From assembly GCA_902780635.1 (NCBI GenBank), contig CACZGH010000015.1, positions 20,977-84,976 of the forward strand: a DNA stretch of 64,000 bases, written 5' to 3'. Below, one piece after another: positions 8,807 through 18,979 of this stretch. The DNA is from an uncultured Prevotellaceae bacterium (GTDB lineage: Bacteria > Bacteroidota > Bacteroidia > Bacteroidales > Bacteroidaceae). Each line of letters starts with the position of its first letter. The stretch's first letter is position 1. A program made the translations under genes and the position numbers. The notes below the pieces were generated by a model, which worked only from the letters and a program-made list of their open reading frames with translations, searched no databases and had not been told where the DNA came from.

Positions 8807-11095
8807 ATGAGCAGATTTTTTGTAAAAATGCTGGCCGTCACCATCTGTCTTTTATTGACGTTGTCAATCCATGGACAGACTTCTGTCAATCTGTCATTGA
8901 AGGCTACTATGCTGTCCGCATCGGTCAACAATGACATGTCTCAGCTGAAATATCTCAACGACAATCGCTACGCCACCAGTGCCAAGTATTGGAGCAGCTA
9001 TCAGAGTGATGCCCTTGAAAGTCAAGAGGTGTACATTGAGATGCATTTTGCACAGCAAAGTGTCATCAATGAGGTGCGTGTCTATTGGGCTGTCGACGGC
9101 GACGAGGTGGCTTTACCCTCCGAGGCATACGTGGCATGGTGGGATGGTCAGGAATGGCAGCAGGGTCCCATGCTGCAAGCTCCTGATGCGAGTCTGCTAT
9201 CATCGACGCCTGTCAGTCTGTCTGCGCAGCAAGTAAGATTATATATAATAGGTGAAAAAGCCTGTGGTCTGCGTGAATTGCAGTTCTGGGGCTACACCGA
9301 CCCTGCTGCTGATTATAAATGGCCTGCTTACAACCCCACACTTAACTATGACTTCCGATGGGAATACCCCACACTGGACGCACCTACCAAGGGGAGGCTT
9401 CCTGAACAGATGAATGTGGCCCGCGAACGCCATGGTGAGTGGTGGAGTGTGGCTGTAGGTCCCAATGCCAACAAGGCAATCACCGACACCTCTCTCGTGC
9501 TGCTGGTGAAAAAAATGGACGAGGATTTTGCTTTCTTCCGCAATGAGTTTGGGTGGCCTCCTGACAAGCGTGCCCGTAATGGCTATTATAGTCAGATTTA
9601 TGGATATGGAAGTGGGGTGGGCACTGACAACGAGCCCAATACCGCCACAGGTGGTTGGCAGAGTGCCACATGGTACAATGGCTCCAACTGGCCCATGGTG
9701 CTCCTGAGCTATTATCCTATCGCCAGTTTCGACCCCGACTGCACCTATTCCGACCGGGTGGCCCAGCAGAACGCTTGTGTACATGAAGGCATACATGCCA
9801 CCTTCGCTGACTTGGAAGGCTGCAAGCAGAGCGCATGGTTTCATGAGGGGGGCAACACATGGCTTCAGGGGGAGGCCGAACTGGTGAAAAGCGGTAAGAC
9901 GCCCACCAGCATGGGGTGGCTCAGCGCAGGCAACATGATAGCGCCTTTTATGCCCATCGAGTGTTATTCGGGGTGGCTGCAAGATGACTCTTTTGGAGGA
10001 CCTTCCGCCGAGGGCGTCAATATGTATGGTGCCAGTGGGCAGATATGCACCTGGCGCAGGTTGCTTGGTGGAGTACAATATGGCGAACTCTTCCCACACT
10101 TCCTTAGCGAAATCATGGGACGTGGTGCCATTCCCTGGATCTGGCGCTATTGCAAAGAGCGCGTGTTGGAGGGAATGGCCGACTCGTTGGGGGCTGACCA
10201 GATGCGCCACATGATCTTGGAGTATCGGGTGCGTCAGGCCATGATTGATGTGGGACAATGGTCCAACGCCTGCCGAAAACTCATCGATGACAATTGGCTA
10301 ACGTCCATTGAAGTTGATTGGAGTCCTTACTGGAAGAAAGTGGAGCCATGGCTCGCCACACCCTATGCCAATATGTACAAGTGTGATGAAGTGGACAGTG
10401 TAGGTTGGTGGCGACCTGAGTGGCGCACTACTCCCGGTTGGAGTGGCGCCAATCAGATTCCTTTGCATGTAAGTGGAAAGGCAGGCGACCTCATCAGCGT
10501 GCATTTTAAACCTCTTGGCACTAATATGGTGGCCATGCTATGTTATCGCACCAAACAGGGACGTATCTACTACTCCCAGCCTCTGGAAGGGGAGGGCGAT
10601 GTGTTGATGCAGCTAAAAGCAGTTCCAGCCAACAACGTGGTGCTGTTGGTGGTCTGCAACACCGACTTCAAGTATGAGGGTGAGGAAACCCGCAAACGGC
10701 ATTTCGACTACCGCCTCAAAATGGGTGAAAATGTCTATCAGCCTGCCAAGGCTCAGATCAAATGGTACAACTATAAGTCGACCCTTCGCGATCCGGACTT
10801 CGTCACGGGCTTAGAGGAAATCGTGAGTGCAACAGATGATTCGCCGGTATGCTTCTCCATACAACCGGAGCATACAGTGGTGAAGCGTGGCGAACAAGTA
10901 TCGCTGCATATCACCGCAGCCTCACAGCTGATGGTGCCTGTCCGGCTGGTCGACACCGCAGGCAAGGTCGTTTACCAGCAGAGCCTCTTGCATGACGGCG
11001 ACTATCAGATACCTGCCGATATCACCCCTGGACTCTATGTCCTGCAGGCCATCAACGGCAGGCAGACAGCAAGTGCAAAAATCATTATCAAATAA
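8807..11095 (+). CDS. Secreted HExxH protein with discoidin-like domain and type A sorting tail
   Basis: 762 residues with a signal peptide ending near SIHGQ. Residues about 25-165 form an F5/8 type C (discoidin-like) beta-sandwich (LNDNRYATSAKYW, LRELQFWGY). A zinc-site-like motif follows: H326-E-G-I-H330 in CVHEGIHATF, with E347 in FHEGGNTW as a candidate third ligand. The protein resembles the two DUF6055-type proteins upstream only in this arrangement, so it is a more distant metalloprotease-like relative. The last 75 residues (VRLVDTAGKVVY, PGLYVLQ, SAKIIIK) look like a genuine type IX secretion type A sorting domain. It is the first gene of the fasciclin/SusCD operon, 10 bases from the next. 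Confidence 0.75.
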   Translation: MSRFFVKMLAVTICLLLTLSIHGQTSVNLSLKATMLSASVNNDMSQLKYLNDNRYATSAKYWSSYQSDALESQEVYIEMHFAQQSVINEVRVYWAVDGDEVALPSEAYVAWWDGQEWQQGPMLQAPDASLLSSTPVSLSAQQVRLYIIGEKACGLRELQFWGYTDPAADYKWPAYNPTLNYDFRWEYPTLDAPTKGRLPEQMNVARERHGEWWSVAVGPNANKAITDTSLVLLVKKMDEDFAFFRNEFGWPPDKRARNGYYSQIYGYGSGVGTDNEPNTATGGWQSATWYNGSNWPMVLLSYYPIASFDPDCTYSDRVAQQNACVHEGIHATFADLEGCKQSAWFHEGGNTWLQGEAELVKSGKTPTSMGWLSAGNMIAPFMPIECYSGWLQDDSFGGPSAEGVNMYGASGQICTWRRLLGGVQYGELFPHFLSEIMGRGAIPWIWRYCKERVLEGMADSLGADQMRHMILEYRVRQAMIDVGQWSNACRKLIDDNWLTSIEVDWSPYWKKVEPWLATPYANMYKCDEVDSVGWWRPEWRTTPGWSGANQIPLHVSGKAGDLISVHFKPLGTNMVAMLCYRTKQGRIYYSQPLEGEGDVLMQLKAVPANNVVLLVVCNTDFKYEGEETRKRHFDYRLKMGENVYQPAKAQIKWYNYKSTLRDPDFVTGLEEIVSATDDSPVCFSIQPEHTVVKRGEQVSLHITAASQLMVPVRLVDTAGKVVYQQSLLHDGDYQIPADITPGLYVLQAINGRQTASAKIIIK

Positions 11096-11105
11096 CAACC
11101 ATCAC

Positions 11106-13706
11106 ATGAATATGACAAGAAAGCCAAAGTTTCTCAGTGCGAGTTTTCTCGTAGGCTGTGCATTGGCCTTAACCTTCACCGCTTGTAGCGAGAAGGACGA
11201 GCTGATGGATGAACCCTCCTGGCTGGGCAGTTCGATTTACAACTGGCTGAGCCAACAAGGCAACTACAGCTATACGTTAAGGCTGATCGACGACCTAGGG
11301 CAGAAAGACGTGCTCAGTCAGACGGGTTCGAAGACGCTTTTCGTCGCAGACAATGAGGTTTACGACCAGTTCTTCCGTCAGAACACGTGGGGAGTCAATA
11401 GCTATGACCGACTGTCGGAGGCACAGAAAAAGCTGCTTTTTAATAGCGCCATGGTCAACAATGCCTATCTGGTCGAGTTGCTGAGCAGTGTCAGTGGCAC
11501 GAAACCGCTGAAAGGTCAGTGCATGCGGCGCCCCACGGCAGCCTCGGTGTTCGACTCGGTATCGTATATCAATCCCGCTGACATGCCAGATACTAAATTC
11601 TGGCAACCGCATCGTGATGCCGGCACTCGCATGGTGTTGCTGCGTGACAACACCACCAAACCTATGATTCACTTCCTGCCGGTCTTCATGCGCAACAACA
11701 AAATCACCGACGAGGACTTGTCGATACTCACCAATGGGGTGTCCACCTCTATCAGTGACTCCTGGGTCAATGGCAAGAAACTCACCGAGATAGACATCAC
11801 TTGCAAGAACGGCTATATACACAAAGTAGACGGACTGCCCACGGCTGCGGAAAACATGGCCGAGATCGTGCACAACCACCAGAACATGTCGCTTTTCGCC
11901 AGCTTGCTCGACCGGTTCTCTGCGCCCTACTACGACGAGGGGGCCACCAAGGAGTACAATCGTCTCTTCAACAATCAGGAGAAGGTATACACTTTGAAGT
12001 ATTTCTCTCAGAACAGCAATATCAGAGACTATCCCGAATCAGAGGGTGGGGCTTTGGAAACCGACCCTGATGGCCATACCGTGGATGCCACACTGGCTTT
12101 TGATCCAGGGTGGAACCAATATATGTATGCCAACACTGCAGGTCGTGACTTGCATTATGACGCCGGCGCATTGTTGGTACCCTCCAATGAGGCTTTGACC
12201 TTCTGGTGGAACCATGACGGGCAAAGTCTACAGGACTTATACAAGGCGTGGGAAAAGGTGCCTATGAAAGTGCTGGTGAAGTTGCTGGACATCAATTTCG
12301 TGCGCTCGTTTACAGAGTCTGTGCCCTCCAAATTCAAGAACATCGTCGACAACACCAACAAGGTGCCGATAGGTATTACCGTCGGTGATGTCGACTCCTG
12401 TTTCATGGGTTGTAATGGGGTGGTTTATCTGCTCAACCGTGTCTTTACACCCGCAGCATATAGTTCGGTGTCGTTTCCCGCATTGGTCAACGAGACAACG
12501 ATGAATGTGATTTACTGGGCCATTGAGAAACTGGAGTTTGAGCCTTATCTCAACTCTATGGACTCTTACTACAGCTTCATCATCCCCACCAACGATGCCA
12601 TGCTCACCTATGTAGACCCCTGTACCTATGGCAGCAATACTTCGGTTCTGTATGAGTTCTATTGGGATACGGTCCGTCAGACCGTAGGCGCCCACCGTTA
12701 CAACTACGATGTCGCATCGGGCACGAAGTTGGAGGGCGAGTTGAATGATGCCAGTGACAGCCAGGTGCAGAACCGTTTGCGCGACCTGCTCGACAACCTC
12801 ATCATCATCGACTCTATAGAGAGTGGCCACCAGTATTATCAGACCAAGGGTGGCAGTGCCATCCGGGTGGCCAATGCCGGTCAAGTCAATGCCATGACGC
12901 TGGCAGGTGGTCTGCAGATAGAGCAGCAGAAGACGGTGAACGTCAGTCGCATCTACGACCAGACACGCACTGGCAATGGCAAGAGTTACATCATTGAGAG
13001 CCAGTTGCCGCTTGGAAGCCGACGCTCGCTTTACAGTCTGCTCAATGGACGCGACAACTGCAGCCGTTTCTTCGAACTGCTCACCAAGGGTGGCTCAGTC
13101 AACACCTTGATGAAGAACCGCATGGGTGGCTACACCTGCGCCGACTACAACTGTTCGCTCTTCGATGCTTACAACTACACGGTATATGTGCCTTCCGACC
13201 AGGAGATTGACCGCCTGCATGAACAGGGCTATCTGCCCTTCTGGAGTGACTATGAGGCATTGGCCAATGACGCGACACTGGATGCCAACCAACTGCGCCA
13301 GGCCCGGAAAATCGTTTCAGAGCGTATTATGAACTTCGTGAAATACCATATTCAGGACAACTCCATTTTCATTAGTGGCAATCCTGTCAACCATGTCAAG
13401 TTTGAGACCTCCACCCTCAATCCGAAAAACAAGCGATTCTACAGTCTTGAGGTGACAGCTGATGACAACAACCTCGCCATCACCGACTTGATGAACAATA
13501 CGCGACGTGTGGTGAAGGGGGCCACCACATCCAATCTCATGGGGCGTGAATACTGGATACAAAACGCCAGCAATCCCAACCACAATGAAATGCTCTACAA
13601 CGCCAGTGACGTAGTGGTGCACATGATTGATGGACCGCTGATCTATGATGCCTCACAGCTCACCAGCTGGCGCCAGGAAGTGGAAGCCTTACGCAACGCC
13701 GAATAA
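11106..13706 (+). CDS. Fasciclin (FAS1)-repeat lipoprotein
   Basis: 866 residues from ATG 11106, 10 bases after the previous stop; the frame is open upstream to 10992 but that part overlaps the preceding gene and lacks a signal. The lipobox is FTAC (Cys27), predicting an outer-membrane lipoprotein. Several FAS1-like segments follow: an N-terminal one (SIYNWL...TLFVADNEVYDQFF), a middle one (ALLVPSNEAL), another (YYSFIIPTNDAML) and a C-terminal one (YTVYVPSDQEIDRL). The pattern 'P(S/T)(D/N)xA/E' after a hydrophobic strand is the FAS1 hallmark. FAS1 modules mediate adhesion or ligand binding. Its place directly before SusC suggests a surface component of that transporter. It overlaps the SusC start by one base. 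Confidence 0.78.
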   Translation: MNMTRKPKFLSASFLVGCALALTFTACSEKDELMDEPSWLGSSIYNWLSQQGNYSYTLRLIDDLGQKDVLSQTGSKTLFVADNEVYDQFFRQNTWGVNSYDRLSEAQKKLLFNSAMVNNAYLVELLSSVSGTKPLKGQCMRRPTAASVFDSVSYINPADMPDTKFWQPHRDAGTRMVLLRDNTTKPMIHFLPVFMRNNKITDEDLSILTNGVSTSISDSWVNGKKLTEIDITCKNGYIHKVDGLPTAAENMAEIVHNHQNMSLFASLLDRFSAPYYDEGATKEYNRLFNNQEKVYTLKYFSQNSNIRDYPESEGGALETDPDGHTVDATLAFDPGWNQYMYANTAGRDLHYDAGALLVPSNEALTFWWNHDGQSLQDLYKAWEKVPMKVLVKLLDINFVRSFTESVPSKFKNIVDNTNKVPIGITVGDVDSCFMGCNGVVYLLNRVFTPAAYSSVSFPALVNETTMNVIYWAIEKLEFEPYLNSMDSYYSFIIPTNDAMLTYVDPCTYGSNTSVLYEFYWDTVRQTVGAHRYNYDVASGTKLEGELNDASDSQVQNRLRDLLDNLIIIDSIESGHQYYQTKGGSAIRVANAGQVNAMTLAGGLQIEQQKTVNVSRIYDQTRTGNGKSYIIESQLPLGSRRSLYSLLNGRDNCSRFFELLTKGGSVNTLMKNRMGGYTCADYNCSLFDAYNYTVYVPSDQEIDRLHEQGYLPFWSDYEALANDATLDANQLRQARKIVSERIMNFVKYHIQDNSIFISGNPVNHVKFETSTLNPKNKRFYSLEVTADDNNLAITDLMNNTRRVVKGATTSNLMGREYWIQNASNPNHNEMLYNASDVVVHMIDGPLIYDASQLTSWRQEVEALRNAE

Positions 13707-16700
13707 TGTCAATCGCAAAAACGATCCTTACTATGATGAATATAAAGAACAGTACTCGACACAGATGGATGATGCTTGTGGCATGCTTCATCATACAAAG
13801 CACTTGGTTCGTCAGTACAGCACAGGCACAGATCAAAAACGTGCATGGTACGCTGTTTGACGAAATGGGCGAACTCGTCGGAGCATCGGTCTGCGAGATA
13901 GACAACAGTGGACGTATCATAGAGGCTACCGTTACCGACCTCAATGGCAATTTCTCCATGCCCATACGCAACCCCAAAGACAAACTGCGCTTCAGTTATG
14001 TAGGCTGCAAGACCAAGACGCTGCCGATAGACCGTGATAACTATAAGGTGACTCTGGAGTCAGAAAATACACTGGAGGATGTGGTGATCGTGGCTGACAG
14101 ACGCCTCAACGGAGGTGGTCTTGCCATCCCTGAGCGTGAGATCTCTTACGCCACACAGACCATTGACATGAAAGAGTTTGAAGGTCTCGGACTGACCACC
14201 GTCGACGAGGCGCTACAGGGCCGTGTCGCAGGTCTTGACATCGTGGCCAACAGTGGTAACCTGGGTGCAGGTACCACTATGCGCCTCCGTGGTGCGTCGT
14301 CTATCTCGACACTCACCAGTTCCAACCCGCTCATTGTGGTCAACGGCAACACCTGGAACGTGGATATGAACAACTTCGACGTGAATAATGCCAATGATGA
14401 GCAGTTCGCGCAGTTGTTGAACGTCAATCCGGAAGACATCGCTTCCATCACCGTTTTGAAGGATGCCGCAGCCACTGCTATCTATGGCTCACAAGGCGCC
14501 AATGGTGTCATCGAGATCACCACCAAACGAGGTTCACGCGGCGCACCGAAACTGACCTATTCGCTCCGTCTGACAGGCACCTACCAGCCAAAGGGTTATC
14601 AGATGCTCAGCGGCGATGACTATACTATGCTGCTCAAAGAGAGTTATTTCAACCCCCAGCAGAATGACGCGGCCTCCGATATCCGTGAGCTGAACTATGA
14701 TCCCACCTTCTCTGAATACGAGCAGTATAATAACAACACCGACTGGGTGGATGCTGTCACACAGTGGGGTCTGAGGCAGAACCATTATCTCTCCGTCACC
14801 GGTGGTGGTGAAAAAGCTACCTTCCGCATCTCCGGAGGTTATGACCATGAGTCTGGTTCGGTGATAGAACAGAGGCAAGACCGTTTCTCAACCCGTGTGG
14901 CACTCGATTACTACGTCTCTGACCGTATCAAGATCTCCACCAACTTCGCACTTACCTATACCGACACCAAGCGCAACTATGACGACTTGCTGGGTATCGC
15001 CTACAAAAAGATGCCCAATATGAGTATCTATGAGCAGTATCCTGTGGGTCACCCCAAGCAGGGACAGAACACCAGCAAATACTACACCATGTTGCAGTCG
15101 GCTCCCTCGGTGTTTGATGGCGACCAGAAAAACTATGTCAACCCGGTGGCCTCTGCCAAACTGGCTAAGTTTGACGACCGCACCTACGATATCACTCCTG
15201 AGCTGGAGTTGAACTACCGTCTATGGGGCATGGACAAAGAGCATCACCAGTTGAACTGGCAGGGACGTGTCTATATGAACATCTTCAATGAGTACATCAA
15301 CAAGTTTTACCCCAAGGAGTTGGTGACCGTGCCATGGAACTATGGTGTGAACAACACCAATACGGCAAGCTCGAAAAGCGTGGCCTTCAATACGAAGCAG
15401 ACGCTCACCTTCATACCGCATTTTTCCAACGAAGACCATTCCTTGATGGCCATGGCAAGATTTGAGCTGACCAGCGGTTCTAGCAACGGCCAGAGCACCG
15501 ACGCCACCAAACTGCCCTCCAGCGGTATCACTACCCCCATAGGTGGAGGTCGGGTGACAGGTATGAGCTCCAACTTCAGCGAGTGGCACTCGATGTACTA
15601 CACCTTCTCTACCCACTATGCCTACAAGGGGCGGTATATGTTTGATTTCAGTGTGCGTGCTGATGGTACTACCAAATTTGGCCCGGAGCGGCAGTGGGGA
15701 TACTTCCCAGCCGTGTCCCTCCGATGGAATATCATCGATGAACCATGGTTCAAGAAAATGGTCGGTGTCAGTGATTACAATGAGAACCCATGGATCTCGA
15801 TGCTCGCCATCCGTCCCAGTTGGGGTAGGGTAGGCAACCAACCCAATCGCGACTACCTCTACGAGAGTATCTACAGCCGCGACATCAAGTATATCGACAT
15901 GGGTGCCATGAAACCTGAGAATATCCGTCTGACCGACTTGCGTTGGGAGACCACCACCACCTGGGATTTAGGATTTGACTTAGGGCTCCTCAACGACCGC
16001 ATCATGCTTCAGGCCGAGTGGTATCACTCCACACGCCGTGACATGTTGATGGAGAGTGTGAGCATACCGTCGAGCACGGGTTATCCCACATTGTCATACA
16101 GCAATGTTGGCTCGATGCGCAACATTGGATGGGAGCTGAACCTCAATACCAACAGGTTGCTTAAGTTTGGCAAGTTCTTCGCTGACGTGAACCTGTCGTT
16201 TGGCAACAACAAAAATGAAATCCTCACGATGGACGAGACCGTGCTCAACTCGCTCAACTCGGAGTTCCACTACGACAACCGTGAGGTGCTCCAGCGTGTG
16301 CAGATCAACAACCCCTTCGGCGCGATATATGGTTTCCGCTTCAAGGGAGTGTATGAATACCAGTATGAGACCTTTATTGACATGACACCTGAGCAACGAC
16401 TCCAGTTTGTGGCCGAAGGGCATACCGCTCCTTTCGTGCTCAGTGAGACTGGCGAGATCGTGGTGGATGATGAGAATAAACCTGTACACATGGTTTACAA
16501 CTACTCTCATGACGGCACTGGAAAGAATTACGAATTTCAGGGTGGCGACGCTATCTATGAAGATGTGAACTACGACGGACAAATCAACGCCCTCGATATC
16601 GTCTACCTCGGTTCGTCGCTGCCAAAACTGACGGGTGGATTTGGCATCACACTCAACTACGGCCGATGGAAGCTGAACTCACAGTTCAACTACCGTGTCG

Positions 16701-17119
16701 GCAACAAGATCTTAAATCTGGCTCGTCTTGACGCCGAGGCCATGTCTACCAACAACAACCAGAGCAAGGCCGTCAACTGGCGATGGCGTAAGGAGGGCAA
16801 CCAGACCTCTATCCCACGCGCCATGTATGGGGCATCGACCAACTACAACACACTGATCAGTGACCGCTTTGTCGAGAATGGCTCGTTCCTCCGACTCAAC
16901 TACCTGCAGCTGTCCTATTCATTAGACCCCAAGGTCGTGGCACGTGTGCTGGGTGTCAAGCGTCTGAGTTTGTACCTCAGTGCCAACAATCTCTTCGTTG
17001 TCACCAAATACAAGGGGGTAGACCCTGAGGTGGGCTATGGCGGCTACGGCGCATCCGTAGACGGCGGTCAGACACCACGCGCCAAGTCTTTCACTTTGGG
17101 TATCACTGTAGACTTCTAA
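13706..17119 (+). CDS. SusC/RagA-family TonB-linked outer-membrane transporter
   Basis: 1137 residues, slightly over the usual 1000-1100. The start at 13706 overlaps the previous stop (TAATG); ATGs at 13733 and 13736 are alternatives. The signal peptide ends near TAQAQ. A carboxypeptidase-regulatory-like domain (about 45-115) precedes the plug (LQGRVAGLDIV, TVLKDAAATAIYGSQGANG, ITTKRG) and the beta-barrel, which ends in an aromatic residue (ITVDF) as expected. SusC proteins import oligomers or peptides into the periplasm with energy from TonB. It pairs with the SusD gene 58 bases downstream. No glycosidase is encoded nearby, so the ligand is uncertain. Confidence 0.95.
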   Translation: MSIAKTILTMMNIKNSTRHRWMMLVACFIIQSTWFVSTAQAQIKNVHGTLFDEMGELVGASVCEIDNSGRIIEATVTDLNGNFSMPIRNPKDKLRFSYVGCKTKTLPIDRDNYKVTLESENTLEDVVIVADRRLNGGGLAIPEREISYATQTIDMKEFEGLGLTTVDEALQGRVAGLDIVANSGNLGAGTTMRLRGASSISTLTSSNPLIVVNGNTWNVDMNNFDVNNANDEQFAQLLNVNPEDIASITVLKDAAATAIYGSQGANGVIEITTKRGSRGAPKLTYSLRLTGTYQPKGYQMLSGDDYTMLLKESYFNPQQNDAASDIRELNYDPTFSEYEQYNNNTDWVDAVTQWGLRQNHYLSVTGGGEKATFRISGGYDHESGSVIEQRQDRFSTRVALDYYVSDRIKISTNFALTYTDTKRNYDDLLGIAYKKMPNMSIYEQYPVGHPKQGQNTSKYYTMLQSAPSVFDGDQKNYVNPVASAKLAKFDDRTYDITPELELNYRLWGMDKEHHQLNWQGRVYMNIFNEYINKFYPKELVTVPWNYGVNNTNTASSKSVAFNTKQTLTFIPHFSNEDHSLMAMARFELTSGSSNGQSTDATKLPSSGITTPIGGGRVTGMSSNFSEWHSMYYTFSTHYAYKGRYMFDFSVRADGTTKFGPERQWGYFPAVSLRWNIIDEPWFKKMVGVSDYNENPWISMLAIRPSWGRVGNQPNRDYLYESIYSRDIKYIDMGAMKPENIRLTDLRWETTTTWDLGFDLGLLNDRIMLQAEWYHSTRRDMLMESVSIPSSTGYPTLSYSNVGSMRNIGWELNLNTNRLLKFGKFFADVNLSFGNNKNEILTMDETVLNSLNSEFHYDNREVLQRVQINNPFGAIYGFRFKGVYEYQYETFIDMTPEQRLQFVAEGHTAPFVLSETGEIVVDDENKPVHMVYNYSHDGTGKNYEFQGGDAIYEDVNYDGQINALDIVYLGSSLPKLTGGFGITLNYGRWKLNSQFNYRVGNKILNLARLDAEAMSTNNNQSKAVNWRWRKEGNQTSIPRAMYGASTNYNTLISDRFVENGSFLRLNYLQLSYSLDPKVVARVLGVKRLSLYLSANNLFVVTKYKGVDPEVGYGGYGASVDGGQTPRAKSFTLGITVDF

Positions 17120-17177
17120 TCATCTGACCATGTAGAATTGTATCATCTATTGCTGTAGATAGAAAAAAATAAAGACC

Positions 17178-18947
17178 ATGACAAAACTGACCAATCATAT
17201 ACGGAAAAGATGCTTGAGAGAGGCGATGAAGACGCTTCTGGCGGCCCTTGTCATCCTGCCATCTATCCTCTTCACCTCCTGCTCCGACTTCCTTCAGATA
17301 GAGCCTCAGGAAATCATCGTGCTCGGTAAATATTGGGATGAAGAGGCCGACGTGGAAGGTGTCGTCTCAGGGTGCTATTCTTCGATGCAGGCGCAGTCTG
17401 TCATCAGCCGCATGATGGTGTGGGGGGAGTTTCGCTCCGACAACATCGTGGGTGGACGTAATTACGAGAACGACATCCAGATAGCCAACATCTTCAAGGA
17501 GAACATCAACGCCAGTAACACCTACGCGAAGTGGGGCGACTTCTACAACGTCATCAACCGTTGTAACATTGTACTCCGCTTTGCCCCCGAGGTGGCTCAG
17601 AAAGATCCCAGCTACACGCAGAGCAAACTCAATGCCACCATTGCTGAAGTGTCGGCTTTGCGTGACTTGATGTATTTCTACCTCATCCGTACCTTCTGCG
17701 ACGTGCCCTACATCACAGAGCCATACCTCGACGACAATCAGCAAATGGATATCCCTGCCACACCTTTCAATGATGTGCTGGCATCGCTGATTGAAGACTT
17801 GGAGGCCAAACAGTCGTTGGCCGTCAAACGATATCCGCTGACAAAAACTTTCTACCAGCGCGGACGCATCACGCAAGACGCTATCCATGCCTTGCTGGCC
17901 GACCTTTACCTGTGGAAGCAAGACTATAGCAACGTGGTGCGCTATGCAGATATGGTGATCAAAGCCAAACTGGATGAATATGAGACGGAGAAGAAAAGCC
18001 GTCTCGGAACGGTCAATGGAGGCAATGATTTGATTGATGGCTACCCGCTTATCAATGACAACTATTCCACAGGCAACTACTACGGCACGGCGTTTGGAAG
18101 CATCTTCGGCAGCGGCAATAGCAGTGAGAGCATCTTCGAACTGATTTATATGGACGATGACGACATGTTGGCCAATGGTGCGGTCAGCGCGTTTTATGGC
18201 AATGCCACGACCTTCCCAGGTCTGGCTCGTCCGGCTGATTTCATCGGTACAGACATGAGCGACGAGTCGTTCAGCGTTTTCCTCTCCAAGTATGACACGC
18301 GGTTCTATGAGAACCTCCAGCCTGTACAGGGGCAGTCCAATACCTATGGTATCAACAAGTATATCTCTCAGACGGCCATGGTCGACCTGACGAAAGCTGA
18401 AATCCAGACCACTTACTCTTCGCCTTACGCCGACGGGAAGTGCCATTCCAACTGGATCGTCTACCGTCTCACGGATGTGATGCTCATGAAGGCTGAGGCA
18501 TTGGTGGAGATGGCGCCTGAGGGGGAGGACGAAACTTCCAAACAGCAGGCAGACACTCTGCTTCGCCAGGCTTTCGCTATCGTCAACGCCATCAACAAAC
18601 GAAGCAACTGTAGTAAGGAGGACAAAAATCTGGAATGGGACAAGTATTCCTCGAAGTCCTCTATGCGCTCCCTGGTCTTGGAAGAGCGGCAGCGTGAACT
18701 GATGTTTGAGGGCAAACGGTGGTATGACTTGGTGCGTCGGTCGCGCCGTGACGGCAACACCACCTACCTGGTGGGTTCCGTCTCACGCAAGGGTACGAGT
18801 GGCTCCGGCGCCCTCTCCAGCAAACTCTCTCGCATGGAGGCCATCTACTGGCCATACCACATCGATGAGTTGAAGGTGAACAGCAACCTCAAGCAGAATC
18901 CTGCTTTTGGCAGCGGTGAGAACAGTTCTATAGAAATCACTCATTAG
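17178..18947 (+). CDS. SusD/RagB-family surface lipoprotein
   Basis: 589 residues, normal for the family. The lipobox FTSC leads into SDFLQIEPQE, a typical SusD N-terminus. TPR-like helical content and the C-terminal motif RQRELMFEGKRWYDLVRR, then ...YWPYHIDELKVNSNLKQNP, are the family hallmarks. ATG at 17226 is an alternative start that still leaves a complete signal. SusD lipoproteins lid the SusC barrel and bind the ligand outside the cell. It forms the first SusCD pair of this operon with the gene at 13706. Confidence 0.95.
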   Translation: MTKLTNHIRKRCLREAMKTLLAALVILPSILFTSCSDFLQIEPQEIIVLGKYWDEEADVEGVVSGCYSSMQAQSVISRMMVWGEFRSDNIVGGRNYENDIQIANIFKENINASNTYAKWGDFYNVINRCNIVLRFAPEVAQKDPSYTQSKLNATIAEVSALRDLMYFYLIRTFCDVPYITEPYLDDNQQMDIPATPFNDVLASLIEDLEAKQSLAVKRYPLTKTFYQRGRITQDAIHALLADLYLWKQDYSNVVRYADMVIKAKLDEYETEKKSRLGTVNGGNDLIDGYPLINDNYSTGNYYGTAFGSIFGSGNSSESIFELIYMDDDDMLANGAVSAFYGNATTFPGLARPADFIGTDMSDESFSVFLSKYDTRFYENLQPVQGQSNTYGINKYISQTAMVDLTKAEIQTTYSSPYADGKCHSNWIVYRLTDVMLMKAEALVEMAPEGEDETSKQQADTLLRQAFAIVNAINKRSNCSKEDKNLEWDKYSSKSSMRSLVLEERQRELMFEGKRWYDLVRRSRRDGNTTYLVGSVSRKGTSGSGALSSKLSRMEAIYWPYHIDELKVNSNLKQNPAFGSGENSSIEITH

Positions 18948-18979
18948 TCTCTGACGGATATGTTAAGTCTATCATCACT

